39,617 nt of DNA from Lachnospiraceae bacterium (GTDB taxonomy: Bacteria; Bacillota; Clostridia; Lachnospirales; Lachnospiraceae): contig SVFT01000016.1 of NCBI GenBank assembly GCA_015056735.1, forward strand, positions 1-39,617, in the 5' to 3' direction. The notes under the pieces are model-generated. The model had not been told where the DNA came from. It searched no databases and worked only from the letters and a program-made list of their open reading frames with translations. Shown here piece by piece: positions 1-8,579 of the stretch (the first letter of the stretch is position 1; every line of letters begins with the position of its first letter). Position numbers and translations under genes: made by a program.

Positions 1-58
1 TTGGTTCGGAATAGTGTAGTGCTGGCGGTCTATCTCTTGTTTTCGGTTGCTTGCTTCC

Positions 59-199
59 TTACCGTACATGAGCATTGGCACCGGGATTGTCAGAGCCGTA
101 GCCCTCCATCAGATTGATAACACCCCAGATTGCAAGGCCTGCGCCCAGCGCGATAACCAAAGTCTGCAAAACGCCAACTGCGCTATTGAAAAATGCCAT
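59..199 (-). pseudogene. Maff2-family small membrane protein, 3' end replaced
   Basis: The 46-residue ORF starts at 199 behind a GAGG ribosome site. It matches the start of Maff2-family conjugative-element proteins: a short N-terminus, one long hydrophobic segment (about residues 8-30), then Glu-Gly-Tyr-Gly and Asp-Asn-Pro-Gly-Ala. These proteins are normally about 70 residues with a second hydrophobic segment. Here the family sequence ends at about residue 43 and a stop follows at 46. None of the three forward frames in bases 1-70 restores the expected second half, so this looks like an insertion or rearrangement junction rather than a one-base frameshift. In these ICEs the gene follows virD4 and precedes the TrbL-like pore gene. 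Confidence 0.65.
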
Positions 200-271
200 A
201 AATTTTCCTCACTTTCTGCCGCTTTGCGGCTACATAAAATTGATTTGTGTTGAGTATGAAAATAGCCGCCG

Positions 272-1630
272 TTATGCTTCGGCGGCTTCGTGGCTATCCG
301 TTTCCGGCAGCTCAATGTCGTATAGGTCAAACACTTCCTCCGGCGCGATCACGGCGGGGGTATGTTTCTTCTTTCGCTGCGCCCGGATGTATCTCTCAAC
401 ATCAAAGGCATTTTTCTTGTCGGCGTCGGATAGGTACTTGTAGTTCGGGTGCTGGGTAATGTCGTACTTCTTGGAGAAGAACGGGCGTACACCGCGCACC
501 TGTAAAATACACATTCCTCCGTCCATCGTTGCAATTTCGTCCTGTGTCATCAGCTCCTTTCCTAATTTTTGATAATTTAAGCCGTGGGAGATTTCCTTGC
601 CCCTGTTCTCGCTGGTGTTGAAACTGTCAATCGTTTCCTTGCCCAGAATTTCCGAGATCTCTTTGAGCGTGGTTTTCTCCTTACCGCCTAAAAACAACAT
701 AGTATCGCAGTTGCCCACAATGGTATCGGCGTTGTCCTTGTAGATCGCCTTTAGCTGGCTCTGCGACTGCAAAATAATAGAAGCCGATATTTCACGGCTT
801 CGGATGGTGGCTATCAGCTTGTCAAACTGCGGAATCTGCCCGATATTGGCGAACTCGTCCAGAATACAGCGTACATGGACGGGCAATCTGCCGCCGTACA
901 CATCATCTGCCTTGTCGCATAACAGGTTGAATAGCTGGGATTGGAGAATTGCAATGACAAAATTAAAGGTGCTGTCCGTATCACTCATTATGAGGAACAG
1001 GGCGGTCTTTCTGTCGCCCAGCGTGTCCAGCTCCATTTCGTCATACTCCATAAGGTCGCGCAGCTCCTTGATGTCAAAGGGCGCAAGCCGCGCACCGCAG
1101 CTAATCAAAATCGACTTGGCTGTTTTGCCGGCGGCCAATTTGTACTTTTTATATTGGCGCACCGCAAAGTGATTCGGCTTCTCTGCTTCAAGCTCATCAA
1201 AGAGCAGATCCACAGGATTTTTGAAGCTTTCATCATCCTCCCTTGCCTCACTGGCATCAATCATGTCGATCAGCATAGAGAAATTCTGTTCCTTTTCCGG
1301 AGCCTCATACCAGATAAAGCCGATGTATGCTGTATATAACAGTTTCTCGGCTTTCACCCAAAAATCTTCCCCGGACTGCTGGCCCTCTCCCTTCGTATTT
1401 ACTATGATCGTATTTACCAGCTTTAAAATATCCTTCTCACTACGGATGTAGGCGAAGGGGTTATAGTGCATGGAGCGTGCAAAGTTTATTGTGTTCAGGA
1501 CCTTAATTTTGTATGGCTGATAGACGGTCTTTCCCTTGTCATCCTTCACCACGGCACCGTTATCATCTAAGAGCGGAATGCCCTTTTTAAGCATCCTCCC
1601 GCACTCAACCAAAACCGTGCCTTTAGGGTG
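272..1630 (-). pseudogene. virD4: VirD4/TraG coupling protein, C-terminal half (split)
   Basis: This is the C-terminal part of a type IV secretion coupling ATPase, which delivers the relaxase-DNA complex to the mating pore. The homology begins at the junction (Pro-Lys-Gly-Thr-Val-Leu-Val-Glu-Cys) and contains the Walker B segment Leu-Asp-Glu-Phe-Ala-Asn-Ile-Gly and the TraG/TraD C-terminal region. The Walker A half is 10 kb away at 11,779-12,368. The longest open frame can start only at a TTG at 1612, with an AAAGG eight or so bases upstream. An in-frame stop lies just before the junction on the element side, so no fusion with an element gene is made. Any product would lack the P-loop and membrane anchor. 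Precise excision of 1,620-11,778 would restore a protein of about 645 residues. Confidence 0.93.
1617..1629. repeat. Left attachment-site direct repeat of nested element
   Basis: The 13-mer GTGCCTTTAGGGT matches 11776-11788 at 11 of 13 positions. The fully shared 5-bp block CCTTT (1620-1624 and 11779-11783) is the likely crossover region; serine recombinases exchange at a central dinucleotide. On the minus strand the ICE side continues as the virD4 codons Val-Leu-Val-Glu-Cys. Confidence 0.75.
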
Positions 1631-1650
1631 TGTTTGTCAAGTACAGAATG

Positions 1651-1830
1651 TTATTTTTTTATTCCCTCCCTGATAATCCGTTTTATCTTGCCCTCCAGCG
1701 TTTCGGTAGCGGTATCGGAATAAAATCCGGATACCTCATATGTGGTGTTGCCGATCTTACGTGAAAAGCCGACACATTTCTGCATCGGCTTTTCTTCTGT
1801 GGTCTGTGTTAAGTTGTTGTCATCCTTCAT
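1651..1830 (-). CDS. TnpW-like small transposon protein
   Basis: This 59-residue protein starts at ATG 1830, chosen for its GAGGAG ribosome site eight bases upstream; a longer frame to 1950 overlaps the relaxase and lacks such a signal. The core Arg-Lys-Ile-Gly-Asn-Thr-Thr-Tyr, the Thr-Glu-Thr stretch and the basic Lys-Ile-Lys-Arg-Ile-Ile-Arg tail are typical of the TnpW family of Tn4451-like elements. Its biochemical role is unknown. It follows the relaxase gene by 16 bases and is the last gene before the left end, as tnpW is in related elements. Confidence 0.75.
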   Translation of the reverse strand: MKDDNNLTQTTEEKPMQKCVGFSRKIGNTTYEVSGFYSDTATETLEGKIKRIIREGIKK

Positions 1831-1846
1831 AATATCTGCTCCTCTC

Positions 1847-3430
1847 TTATAATGACATTCCTCTGTCCTTCTTTTTCTTTTGTGTCTCCGTCCGTTCCTG
1901 TGTCCTTGTCTGCTCAACCTCTCTCTGATGCTGCCTGTTCTCACTTTCAAGCATTTGTCTAAGCGCAGTGCGATTATGTTTCAGCACTTCAATTCCCGCC
2001 AAACGATATACTGATCGTGAATACTGGCTTCTTGCTTCGGGACACTCCTTTTCAAGATTTTCAAGTTCCTTCTTCCATTTCTTTGGAACGATCTTATCAT
2101 CCGGTTCCTTAATCATATCTTTTAGTTCCTGACGGTAATAGTCATAATACCCAAGTTCCGTTATATGCTTACGCTCATACATTTTTCGTGAAAATCCTTT
2201 AAGTGACCAGCGCTCCTTGTTATACTTTATGTAAGGCTCATATTGTTCATAAGCTTCAAGCAGCTCTTCAAGATAGCACTTACGCGCCCATTTTTCTTCA
2301 TCGGTTTTCCGATACTCGGCGCATCGTGGTACTTCGGCTTCCCAATACTTTTCCATTTCTTCAAATGTTGTCCATCCCATATTATGAAGAAAACGCTCCA
2401 TAGTCTCCCTGTCATGTAAGCTGTCACGATTGGGAATGAGCCTGATATATTCGCCAAGAGTAATCGGCAATTTAAGCCTGTTATAATTACGCTCCGCAAC
2501 AGCACGGATAACATCAAGGATCTCATTCTTTACTTTCTGAACTGCCGTAGATGTTGCCTGCTTAACTTCGGTAACTGCCTTATCGACTTTTTCTTTGGTC
2601 AGCTCTACCGCCTTGACAATAAGGGAATTGAGATATTTAACCTCACGATTATAATCGCCCTTTTCAGTACGGATGCCTTTACGCTCCAAAGCGGTGGCTT
2701 TCTCACCAAGATGTATGGTCGGCTTAATATCAAGTCCCCTCTCCTTAAATGATCGCCATTCCCAGCGCTCATCCTCAATACCGATTTCATCCGCAACCTT
2801 ATTGATACTCTCGACCAGATCCTGTCTCCATTTCCTGGCATTTCCTTTATCGTCCCAGTCTGTCGTTTTCTCGGTAGTACAGTCATAGCGACCGTTCTTC
2901 TTTTTAATCTTGTTCCCGTCCTTATCATACTTGTAAACCTTTCGGGATTTCTCTCCCCACTCGCCATTTTCAAGTATCGGACGCATAGTGAGCAGGATAT
3001 GCACATGAAGATTGCGCTCGCCTTTTTCATTAACGCTGTCATGGATGGCATATTCAGCGCACATCCCCTTTGACACAAAATTCCGTTTTATAAAATCCTG
3101 AACAAACTTTTCCGCAAGCTCATACGACATCCAGTTTGGCAGGGAATATTTGTTAAGTCGGCATAGCTGCGCTTTGGCGTGTTTTTCGACTTTCTCCACA
3201 CTGTTCCATAAGACGGAGTGATCAAGATATTCCCTCGGCGCATGGTCGGGCAGGAGTACACCGGTGCTGACCAAATCCTCGGATGATTTCGGGAAATATG
3301 TCTCTCCGTAGTATTCGCTATGCATGATCTCGCGACTGATATAACCGGACTGCTCAACGGCAGACTTTCCACGGCATTTCGCACCTCTGCCGATGATGCT
3401 CGCACGGCTGCTGACCGATTTCACCAACAT
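1847..3430 (-). CDS. MobA/MobL-family (MobQ-type) relaxase
   Basis: This 527-residue relaxase should nick the element at oriT and lead the strand into a recipient. Residues about 10-200 form the MobA/MobL domain. An HxH metal-binding motif lies in Asn-Leu-His-Val-His-Ile-Leu-Leu-Thr-Met-Arg, preceded by the usual Glu-Arg. The C-terminal half is charged and helical, as in long relaxases of Tn4451-like elements. The start at 3430 is preferred over 3436 because the AAGGAGG site is only two to three bases from the first ATG but about eight from the second. A hairpin-rich oriT candidate lies directly upstream (3,475-3,682). No mating-pore genes accompany it, so it would use a helper ICE. Confidence 0.88.
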   Translation of the reverse strand: MLVKSVSSRASIIGRGAKCRGKSAVEQSGYISREIMHSEYYGETYFPKSSEDLVSTGVLLPDHAPREYLDHSVLWNSVEKVEKHAKAQLCRLNKYSLPNWMSYELAEKFVQDFIKRNFVSKGMCAEYAIHDSVNEKGERNLHVHILLTMRPILENGEWGEKSRKVYKYDKDGNKIKKKNGRYDCTTEKTTDWDDKGNARKWRQDLVESINKVADEIGIEDERWEWRSFKERGLDIKPTIHLGEKATALERKGIRTEKGDYNREVKYLNSLIVKAVELTKEKVDKAVTEVKQATSTAVQKVKNEILDVIRAVAERNYNRLKLPITLGEYIRLIPNRDSLHDRETMERFLHNMGWTTFEEMEKYWEAEVPRCAEYRKTDEEKWARKCYLEELLEAYEQYEPYIKYNKERWSLKGFSRKMYERKHITELGYYDYYRQELKDMIKEPDDKIVPKKWKKELENLEKECPEARSQYSRSVYRLAGIEVLKHNRTALRQMLESENRQHQREVEQTRTQERTETQKKKKDRGMSL

Positions 3431-3474
3431 AAGCATCGCCTCCTTCCGTAATGTGGTGGGTGGACACGGGCAGA

Positions 3475-3682
3475 CTTGCGGTTTCAGTCATATCCGCATT
3501 TCAGGATATGACTGAAACGCAAGTACACAATAGGGGTAGGTACCGGCAGGTACCGAAGGGGGAAGTGTAGGTTCCCCCTTTTGGCTGCGGAGCAGACAAC
3601 CGCTGTCCGCAGGACGCTCTCGGCAGAGCGCACAATACCATCGCTTGCGATGGTATATCTGTGCGCACCGAGTAAACTCGGT
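3475..3682. other. Candidate origin of transfer (oriT), six hairpins
   Basis: The gene-free gap between the relaxase and its upstream neighbour holds a row of inverted repeats: GTTTCAGTCATATCC paired with 3504-3518 (stem extended by CTTGC/GCAAG to 3475-3523); GGTACC twice (3539, 3549); GGGGGAA/TTCCCCC (3558-3578); CGCTCT/AGAGCG (3615-3630); a two-part stem GCGCACA/TGTGCGC with ATACCATCG/CGATGGTAT (3628-3666); and ACCGAG/CTCGGT (3667-3682). A hairpin next to the relaxase gene is the usual oriT layout. The nick site is not identified. Some hairpins could instead serve second-strand synthesis. Confidence 0.6.
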
Positions 3683-3691
3683 GGTTTGAAT

Positions 3692-4162
3692 TTAGCCATT
3701 TACCTGCCCCTGTCCGTAACCCGAAAATGTCGTTCCGCTTTTCTGTTCCTGCGGCTTGTTATCGTCCTTGGACTTATCAGCCTGAGTGGTCGGCTTCGTC
3801 ACGTTCTCAGACTTAGGCTTTTCATCCGTTTTGACAGATTTTGCCCCGTTTTCCGGCTTCTTTGCCTTGACATCTTCGGGCTTTTCTTCCTTCGGCTTGG
3901 ATGCCGCTTCCTTGCGTATTTCTTCAACCGTCTTGGTGAACGCATCCGTAGCAATGACTGCCTGCACGATCCTGTCCCATTCATCATTTTCAAAGAGTAA
4001 AGCATCCTTGAAATACTTAAGAAATGTACCGCCGATCATGCACTTGCGTTCCTTATCCATACGCCGTTTCCACTCACCCTCTTTCCGCTTCGCTTCACGC
4101 AGCTCCGCCTCTTTCTTTTCTCTGAAAATCTCCTCCTTGCTCTTTTCTGATAAATCAACCAT
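3692..4162 (-). CDS. Charged accessory protein upstream of oriT (DUF3847-like?)
   Basis: This 156-residue protein is in two parts. Residues 1-75 are a Lys/Glu-rich helix followed by a conserved-looking block (Met-Ile-Gly-Gly-Thr-Phe-Leu-Lys-Tyr-Phe to Ala-Val-Ile-Ala). Residues 85-156 are a low-complexity tail rich in Lys, Pro and Glu. The position, next to oriT and before the relaxase, is where small relaxosome accessory proteins such as MobC or DUF3847 members are found in Tn4451-like elements. Similarity to DUF3847 is from memory of its general shape only. It starts at 4162 behind a GAGAGG ribosome site, and a terminator separates it from the restriction operon upstream. Confidence 0.5.
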   Translation of the reverse strand: MVDLSEKSKEEIFREKKEAELREAKRKEGEWKRRMDKERKCMIGGTFLKYFKDALLFENDEWDRIVQAVIATDAFTKTVEEIRKEAASKPKEEKPEDVKAKKPENGAKSVKTDEKPKSENVTKPTTQADKSKDDNKPQEQKSGTTFSGYGQGQVNG

Positions 4163-4344
4163 TTTTTATAAACCTCTCTTTCCTTTATTTTGTGCCGTTT
4201 CCGGCACTCCTTTTTGTCTCTTTTCCGTCCAAAAGGGCAAAAAAAGACGGAGACGATAAATCATAAAAGATCAATCGCCGCCGTCTGCGGTAACGATATT
4301 CAATTTTCAAAAACCTCCTTCCTGCCCGTAGGCTATATTATATC

Positions 4345-4377
4345 AGAAAAGGCATTCGGGATTGCTCCTAAATGCCT
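4345..4377 (-). terminator. Intrinsic terminator of the restriction operon
   Basis: On the minus strand AGGCATT pairs with AATGCCT (4350-4377) across a 14-base loop and is followed by a short T-rich run (4345-4350). It lies ten bases past the stop of the last restriction-operon gene. Just beyond it is TATAAT (4337-4342), a possible -10 box for the accessory/relaxase genes, but no convincing -35. The rest of the 4163-4344 gap holds one short hairpin (about 4192-4207) and no gene. Confidence 0.65.
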
Positions 4378-4386
4378 CTCATAATA

Positions 4387-5097
4387 TCACTCTTTTTTAT
4401 ATTTGCGGGTTTGCTCCTCTATAAATCTTTCATCAAATCCTTTTTCCTTCATTCTTCGTATCATATCGTCCTTATCTCTTGATCTGCAATAGATATCAAC
4501 GACCTCAGATACTTCATCATCAGATACTTCAAATCTGGATTTCTTCAGCGATTTCTTGATTCCATCAATCCTTGTAACCGATTTAACTTCATATTCCTGT
4601 TTACCATTCTTTTCTACAAGTTTTGTTCTATATCTGTATTCTGGACCTTTAGCTCCCTTTTTTCTCTGTCGGGCAATGTCTTTTTCTGCCGTCTGATATG
4701 TCAATTCATGTTTTTCTTCTTCAGACATATCCTGTGTATACTCTGGTGACAACTTCTTATCGAATGTTTCAACATCAACATAATCAAAATCTATACTACT
4801 GTTTCCCTTACGGTCACGGCGTTCCGTGGCAGTAAAATCATTAACAGCAATCCACTTACCACTGGTATTTATGACGGCATCCGCTATCCTATCTCTGGCT
4901 ATAAACTTTGCTTTTGAATCAATATGTCTTGCACGGGATATTTCATCATCTGAATACTTAGCCTTATCATTACGCTTCTTCAAGTCAGATTTTGAAATCT
5001 TTACGGCTTTTTCTTCTCTTGATGAACTGCTCCGATTATTATGATTACCGTTTCGACTTCTTTTTTTATTTTGATTTTGTTTATCAAGATTACCCAT
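4387..5097 (-). CDS. Unrecognised basic protein, last gene of restriction operon
   Basis: This 236-residue, strongly charged protein was not recognised. Residues 1-40 are low complexity, rich in Asn, Lys, Ser and Arg; the rest is mixed alpha/beta with many Lys/Glu and no transmembrane segment. The start at 5097 is preferred because it lies one base after the stop of the preceding gene (TAA-T-ATG), with no ribosome site of its own, implying translational coupling. A longer frame to 5133 overlaps that gene. Coupling to an unknown partner downstream of an HpaII-like endonuclease suggests a role in the same system, but that is inference. A nucleic-acid-binding role would fit its charge. Confidence 0.7.
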   Translation of the reverse strand: MGNLDKQNQNKKRSRNGNHNNRSSSSREEKAVKISKSDLKKRNDKAKYSDDEISRARHIDSKAKFIARDRIADAVINTSGKWIAVNDFTATERRDRKGNSSIDFDYVDVETFDKKLSPEYTQDMSEEEKHELTYQTAEKDIARQRKKGAKGPEYRYRTKLVEKNGKQEYEVKSVTRIDGIKKSLKKSRFEVSDDEVSEVVDIYCRSRDKDDMIRRMKEKGFDERFIEEQTRKYKKE

Positions 5098-5098
5098 A

Positions 5099-5890
5099 TT
5101 ACTGTTTTTTGAACATTTGCATATGACTGACATAGTTCTTCATTCTGCTATATTGTCTGTCCCGTATTTCCTCGTAATTCTCTATTTCTCCTTCAATTAT
5201 CAAATGTTCAACCCTTTCCGAATAGTCTTCATTATAAAGTCGCCAACCGCATACATCCTCATATTGATTTCTGTCACGGTAATCGAACGGACATAGAATA
5301 TATATTCCTACCGGCAACTGTCCCCGCTGACCTCTTACTTTACTTACGGTATTTGTCAATGCCCTTTCACTCGAATTCTGATATGACCATAATCTGTATG
5401 TTTCATCCCGATATTTCAAAAAAATATCCGTATGTCCCGCAATATCATCCTCTGGTTTTCCCCGATAACATTCAGCACCATCAAGCCTATCCAAAAGCTT
5501 CGCTGCCAAATCCATTTCTCTTATAAATGCCGGGAGAGAACGAAGCCCTCGACCGATAATTCCTGCAACAAGTCTTTCATTGTGAATGCTTTGCGAATTA
5601 CAATCGCACATAATCTCCATAACATACGATGCCGGAGTCAGATACCCATTTTCCAAAGCATCATAGAAAATACCGGAATAACTTATATTACGTAATGCAC
5701 CCTCATATTTTATCGGAATTCCTTCAACTGAATTGCCATTCATCAGCTTATCAGATAAGTTTTGTAATTGAAGAATGGTCTTTCCCTGTTGTTTTTCCTG
5801 TGTAGTATTATTTCTGCAATAATCCACTCCCTGAGCATAAGTATATTCTGCCCATGTTTTCATATATCTGCGTATTCTCTGAATATCCAT
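5099..5890 (-). CDS. Unrecognised protein downstream of HpaII-like endonuclease
   Basis: This 263-residue soluble protein was not recognised. Residues about 150-200 contain Gly-His-Thr-Asp-Ile-Phe-Leu-Lys-Tyr, an Arg-Leu-Trp-Ser-Tyr-Gln strand and a Gly-Gln-Arg-Gly-Gln-Leu-Pro-Val-Gly turn before a hydrophobic strand ending Leu-Cys-Pro-Phe-Asp. That alternation of an Asp-bearing strand with a second strand ending in a polar residue resembles nuclease-like folds, but no complete PD-(D/E)XK motif can be assigned. It starts 22 bases after the endonuclease stop and is coupled to the next gene. It could be a second nuclease, a specificity helper or an independent defence factor. Confidence 0.75.
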   Translation of the reverse strand: MDIQRIRRYMKTWAEYTYAQGVDYCRNNTTQEKQQGKTILQLQNLSDKLMNGNSVEGIPIKYEGALRNISYSGIFYDALENGYLTPASYVMEIMCDCNSQSIHNERLVAGIIGRGLRSLPAFIREMDLAAKLLDRLDGAECYRGKPEDDIAGHTDIFLKYRDETYRLWSYQNSSERALTNTVSKVRGQRGQLPVGIYILCPFDYRDRNQYEDVCGWRLYNEDYSERVEHLIIEGEIENYEEIRDRQYSRMKNYVSHMQMFKKQ

Positions 5891-5912
5891 AGAAGTACGC
5901 TCCTTAATTGAT

Positions 5913-7100
5913 CTACTTTATGCCAAGTATCCGCCTCGCATATTCCATTATTCTGTTATGCATTTCTTCTTCCTTGGCGCTTTGGCTTTTATTACCTGCC
6001 TTAATACTCTTAAATCGTATCTGAATATTCAGATCAACGTAGTAATGACCATCCTCTTTATAGACATACGCATAATCATATCTGGATGCTGATGGTCTGT
6101 CTATCGTGGTGTTCTTAAGCAGATATTCCTCAAAGAAGTTTCTGTTATACAGATGATAGCAGACCACATCTCCGTCACGCTTCACGATAATGTATCCGCC
6201 TGTTGCCGCTTCATTGCCGTCCCACTCCTTACCGGGTGTCATTCCAAGTGCGGACGCACATAACAGTTTTTTTATCTTGTATGTATATATGTTTCCTTTA
6301 CGGTATCCCAGCGGGTTTTTTTGCTCCAAAACCTCGCATAGTGTCTCGCAGTCAATATGAGGTTGCGACATAGTCATGTAATGATAGAGGATGAAGTCGC
6401 CGTAAATTTCAGGCAACATACTGTCAATCATCATAAGATTGTCCTCGTATGTGTCACTCAACATACCATGATAACGCACCTTTTCAGCGCGCTTAAAAAG
6501 CTCCTCCATCCTTGCTTTCATATATTCTTTATCAACAGACTTATCTATGGCATTGATTTCTTCCATATCTTTGTCATTGATACCAAGGATTTCATATTTG
6601 AAGCGGGTATTCTTACCAGCATTAAGCAGTGTTGGCGGCATACCCACATCTGACTTTATGGAAAATCCCGCAATCGGATCATGCCCTGTCTTGATATCAT
6701 GTATCTGCATACGGATATCAACTTTATCCCCAGCAGGTGCTTTAATCTGCGTGATCTTCATGTTATCAAGAAAAGAGTCTATTTCGGGTATTTCAAAAGC
6801 ACCCTTTTCATCATCGGCCCCCTCAAATATACGCTCAAATAATATCTCAGCATTCTTTGCGACTTCATCATTGGAGACCTCTCCGAGAAGCTCACCGTTT
6901 CTGTATATGCGGACAGTCTGCCCCGTAGCATAATCTACATCACGGTTCTCCTCGTCTGACCGTATTATTTTCAATATTGGAAAGTATATATCCTCAAGCC
7001 GATTTACATATTCATCAGCCGCATACACTTTCCCTTCTTTCAACAGGCGTATGAATGCGTATAGTTCCGACCATTCTCCCCGGTTCTGCTTTGCGCTCAT
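5913..7100 (-). CDS. HpaII-family type II restriction endonuclease
   Basis: This 395-residue protein resembles R.HpaII, which cuts CCGG. The N-terminus (Gly-Glu-Trp-Ser-Glu-Leu-Tyr-Ala-Phe, then Ala-Ala-Asp-Glu, then Tyr-Phe-Pro-Ile-Leu-Lys-Ile-Ile-Arg) is the family signature as I remember it. A mid-protein stretch (His-Asp-Pro-Ile-Ala-Gly-Phe-Ser-Ile-Lys-Ser) could hold the catalytic Asp and Lys. It overlaps the upstream methyltransferase gene by 86 bases in another frame and starts at ATG 7100. That order, methylase first and endonuclease second, delays cutting until DNA is protected. CCGG specificity is inferred from family and partner, not shown. Confidence 0.8.
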   Translation of the reverse strand: MSAKQNRGEWSELYAFIRLLKEGKVYAADEYVNRLEDIYFPILKIIRSDEENRDVDYATGQTVRIYRNGELLGEVSNDEVAKNAEILFERIFEGADDEKGAFEIPEIDSFLDNMKITQIKAPAGDKVDIRMQIHDIKTGHDPIAGFSIKSDVGMPPTLLNAGKNTRFKYEILGINDKDMEEINAIDKSVDKEYMKARMEELFKRAEKVRYHGMLSDTYEDNLMMIDSMLPEIYGDFILYHYMTMSQPHIDCETLCEVLEQKNPLGYRKGNIYTYKIKKLLCASALGMTPGKEWDGNEAATGGYIIVKRDGDVVCYHLYNRNFFEEYLLKNTTIDRPSASRYDYAYVYKEDGHYYVDLNIQIRFKSIKAGNKSQSAKEEEMHNRIMEYARRILGIK

Positions 7101-8094
7101 CCTTTTTCAGCACCTTTCTTATTTCTTTTGCTATTGCCTCGATTACGGCAACCGTAACGCTATTTCCAAACTGCTTATACAAATGGGTATCTGCAAGCTC
7201 TAACTTGAAATCATCCGGGAAGCCCTGCAATCTTGCCCATTCCCTCGGTGTCATTTTTCTGATACCCTCTTTGTTTATCTCCCCAGTGATGTGTGTTGTA
7301 GGTATCATTGAATGCTCACGCTCGTCAATTATAAGGTTTCTTTCCCGACCCATACCTCCGCATACGATAGTACCTGCTATGCCATCAAGGTCTTTAATCT
7401 CATACCCGAACCCATGCCCTGCGGCTTCATGTCTTGCCCTGTGTCTTCGAAGCGTTTCCACATATACATCAGACAGATAATACTTTGAAGGTATCGGAGC
7501 AGCTTCCATGATGTCACGAATGCACACATTCTTCTTTGATCCTGTCGGGAAAATAAACTCCTTTGGTGCAATATCATTTCTAAAGCAGACAATATAAATA
7601 CGTTCTCTGTTTTGCGGAACACCGAAGTCCTTACTGTTAAGTATTTCCGAAAAAACTTTATATCCTATCTGCTCGAAAGCCTTCGTTATTACCTTAAATG
7701 TCCTTCCCTTATCATGAATGGTTAACCCTTTAACATTTTCACAGAAAATAACACTCGGTTGATGATACTCGCATATTCTGACAACATCTTGAAAGAGCGT
7801 GCCTCGGCAGATGCCTTTATAATCATCATCAAAACCCATGTGCTTGCCTGCAAGTGAAAAGGCCTGACACGGAAAACCTGCAAGACATATATCAAAATCA
7901 GGAATGTCTTTTTCGGAAATCTTGGTTATATCTCCGGCTATATTGAAATTATCCTTGAAATTAGCTCTGTATGTTTTCTGAGCAAATTCATCCCATTCGC
8001 TCACGAATACGGTTTCAATATCTTTTCCAAAGGCATTATCAAAACCTTTCCTTATACCGCCTATTCCTGCAAATAAATCAATCGACTTGTACAT
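7015..8094 (-). CDS. DNA (cytosine-5) methyltransferase of the HpaII-like system
   Basis: This 359-residue enzyme transfers methyl from SAM to cytosine C5 and protects DNA from the adjacent endonuclease. Motif I (Phe-Ala-Gly-Ile-Gly-Gly), motif IV with the catalytic Cys (Gly-Phe-Pro-Cys-Gln-Ala-Phe), motif VI (Glu-Asn-Val), motif VIII (Gln-Asn-Arg-Glu-Arg), motif IX (Arg-Leu-Gln-Gly-Phe-Pro) and motif X (Gly-Asn-Ser-Val) are all present and in order. The start at 8094 is preferred because a GGAGA site lies upstream; an in-frame ATG at 8112 has none. The 3' end extends as an Arg/Glu-rich tail that overlaps the endonuclease start. Confidence 0.95.
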   Translation of the reverse strand: MYKSIDLFAGIGGIRKGFDNAFGKDIETVFVSEWDEFAQKTYRANFKDNFNIAGDITKISEKDIPDFDICLAGFPCQAFSLAGKHMGFDDDYKGICRGTLFQDVVRICEYHQPSVIFCENVKGLTIHDKGRTFKVITKAFEQIGYKVFSEILNSKDFGVPQNRERIYIVCFRNDIAPKEFIFPTGSKKNVCIRDIMEAAPIPSKYYLSDVYVETLRRHRARHEAAGHGFGYEIKDLDGIAGTIVCGGMGRERNLIIDEREHSMIPTTHITGEINKEGIRKMTPREWARLQGFPDDFKLELADTHLYKQFGNSVTVAVIEAIAKEIRKVLKKDERKAEPGRMVGTIRIHTPVERRESVCG

Positions 8095-8124
8095 CGTTCC
8101 ACTTGTCTCCATTCTGATTTTTGA

Positions 8125-8562
8125 TTATTCCCTATTCTGCATCCTTAAATCAAACACTGTTTCATGCACTACATTTACGCATTCCTCCGTGTTTTTCTTT
8201 ATATCCCTGCCCCAAAAACGCAGTACAGTCCAACCAAGTCCTCTGAGTGCGGCATTAACTTCTTCATCACGATGCATATTTCTCGATATTTTCTCAATCC
8301 AGAAATCAGCGTTTTTGCCCCGTTTCAACTGTTCCTTCAACTGTTCCCAGTCTTTACCATGAAAGAACTCGCTGTCACAGAATATCGCAATCCTGTACTT
8401 GGTTATCGCTATATCCGGCTTTCCCGGCAGTTTCTTATAATTCTTCCGATACCTGTATCCGCTGTTCCACAACGCCACTCGCAATATACACTCAATGGAA
8501 GTGTCTTTTGCTTTAATATTCTGCATATTGCGATGCCGTTGCTCGGGTGTCAGCTTATCCAC
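8125..8562 (-). CDS. vsr: Vsr-type very-short-patch mismatch endonuclease
   Basis: This 145-residue protein belongs to the Vsr family, which nicks beside T:G mismatches made when 5-methylcytosine deaminates and so goes with C5 methyltransferases. It has Met-Gln-Asn-Ile-Lys-Ala-Lys-Asp-Thr near the N-terminus, Leu-Pro-Gly-Lys-Pro-Asp-Ile with the catalytic Asp, Phe-Phe-His-Gly-Lys-Asp-Trp with the His motif, and Gly-Trp-Thr-Val-Leu-Arg-Phe-Trp near the end. It starts at GTG 8562 behind AGGAG and lies 30 bases before the methyltransferase gene. Its presence supports the methyltransferase being an active C5 enzyme. Confidence 0.92.
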   Translation of the reverse strand: MDKLTPEQRHRNMQNIKAKDTSIECILRVALWNSGYRYRKNYKKLPGKPDIAITKYRIAIFCDSEFFHGKDWEQLKEQLKRGKNADFWIEKISRNMHRDEEVNAALRGLGWTVLRFWGRDIKKNTEECVNVVHETVFDLRMQNRE

Positions 8563-8579
8563 AATGATCCGCTCCTGTC

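Noticed and set aside
1-72. Group II intron interrupting the Maff2 gene
   Set aside because: No GUGYG-like 5' end or recognisable intron domain in the available bases; insertion type left open.
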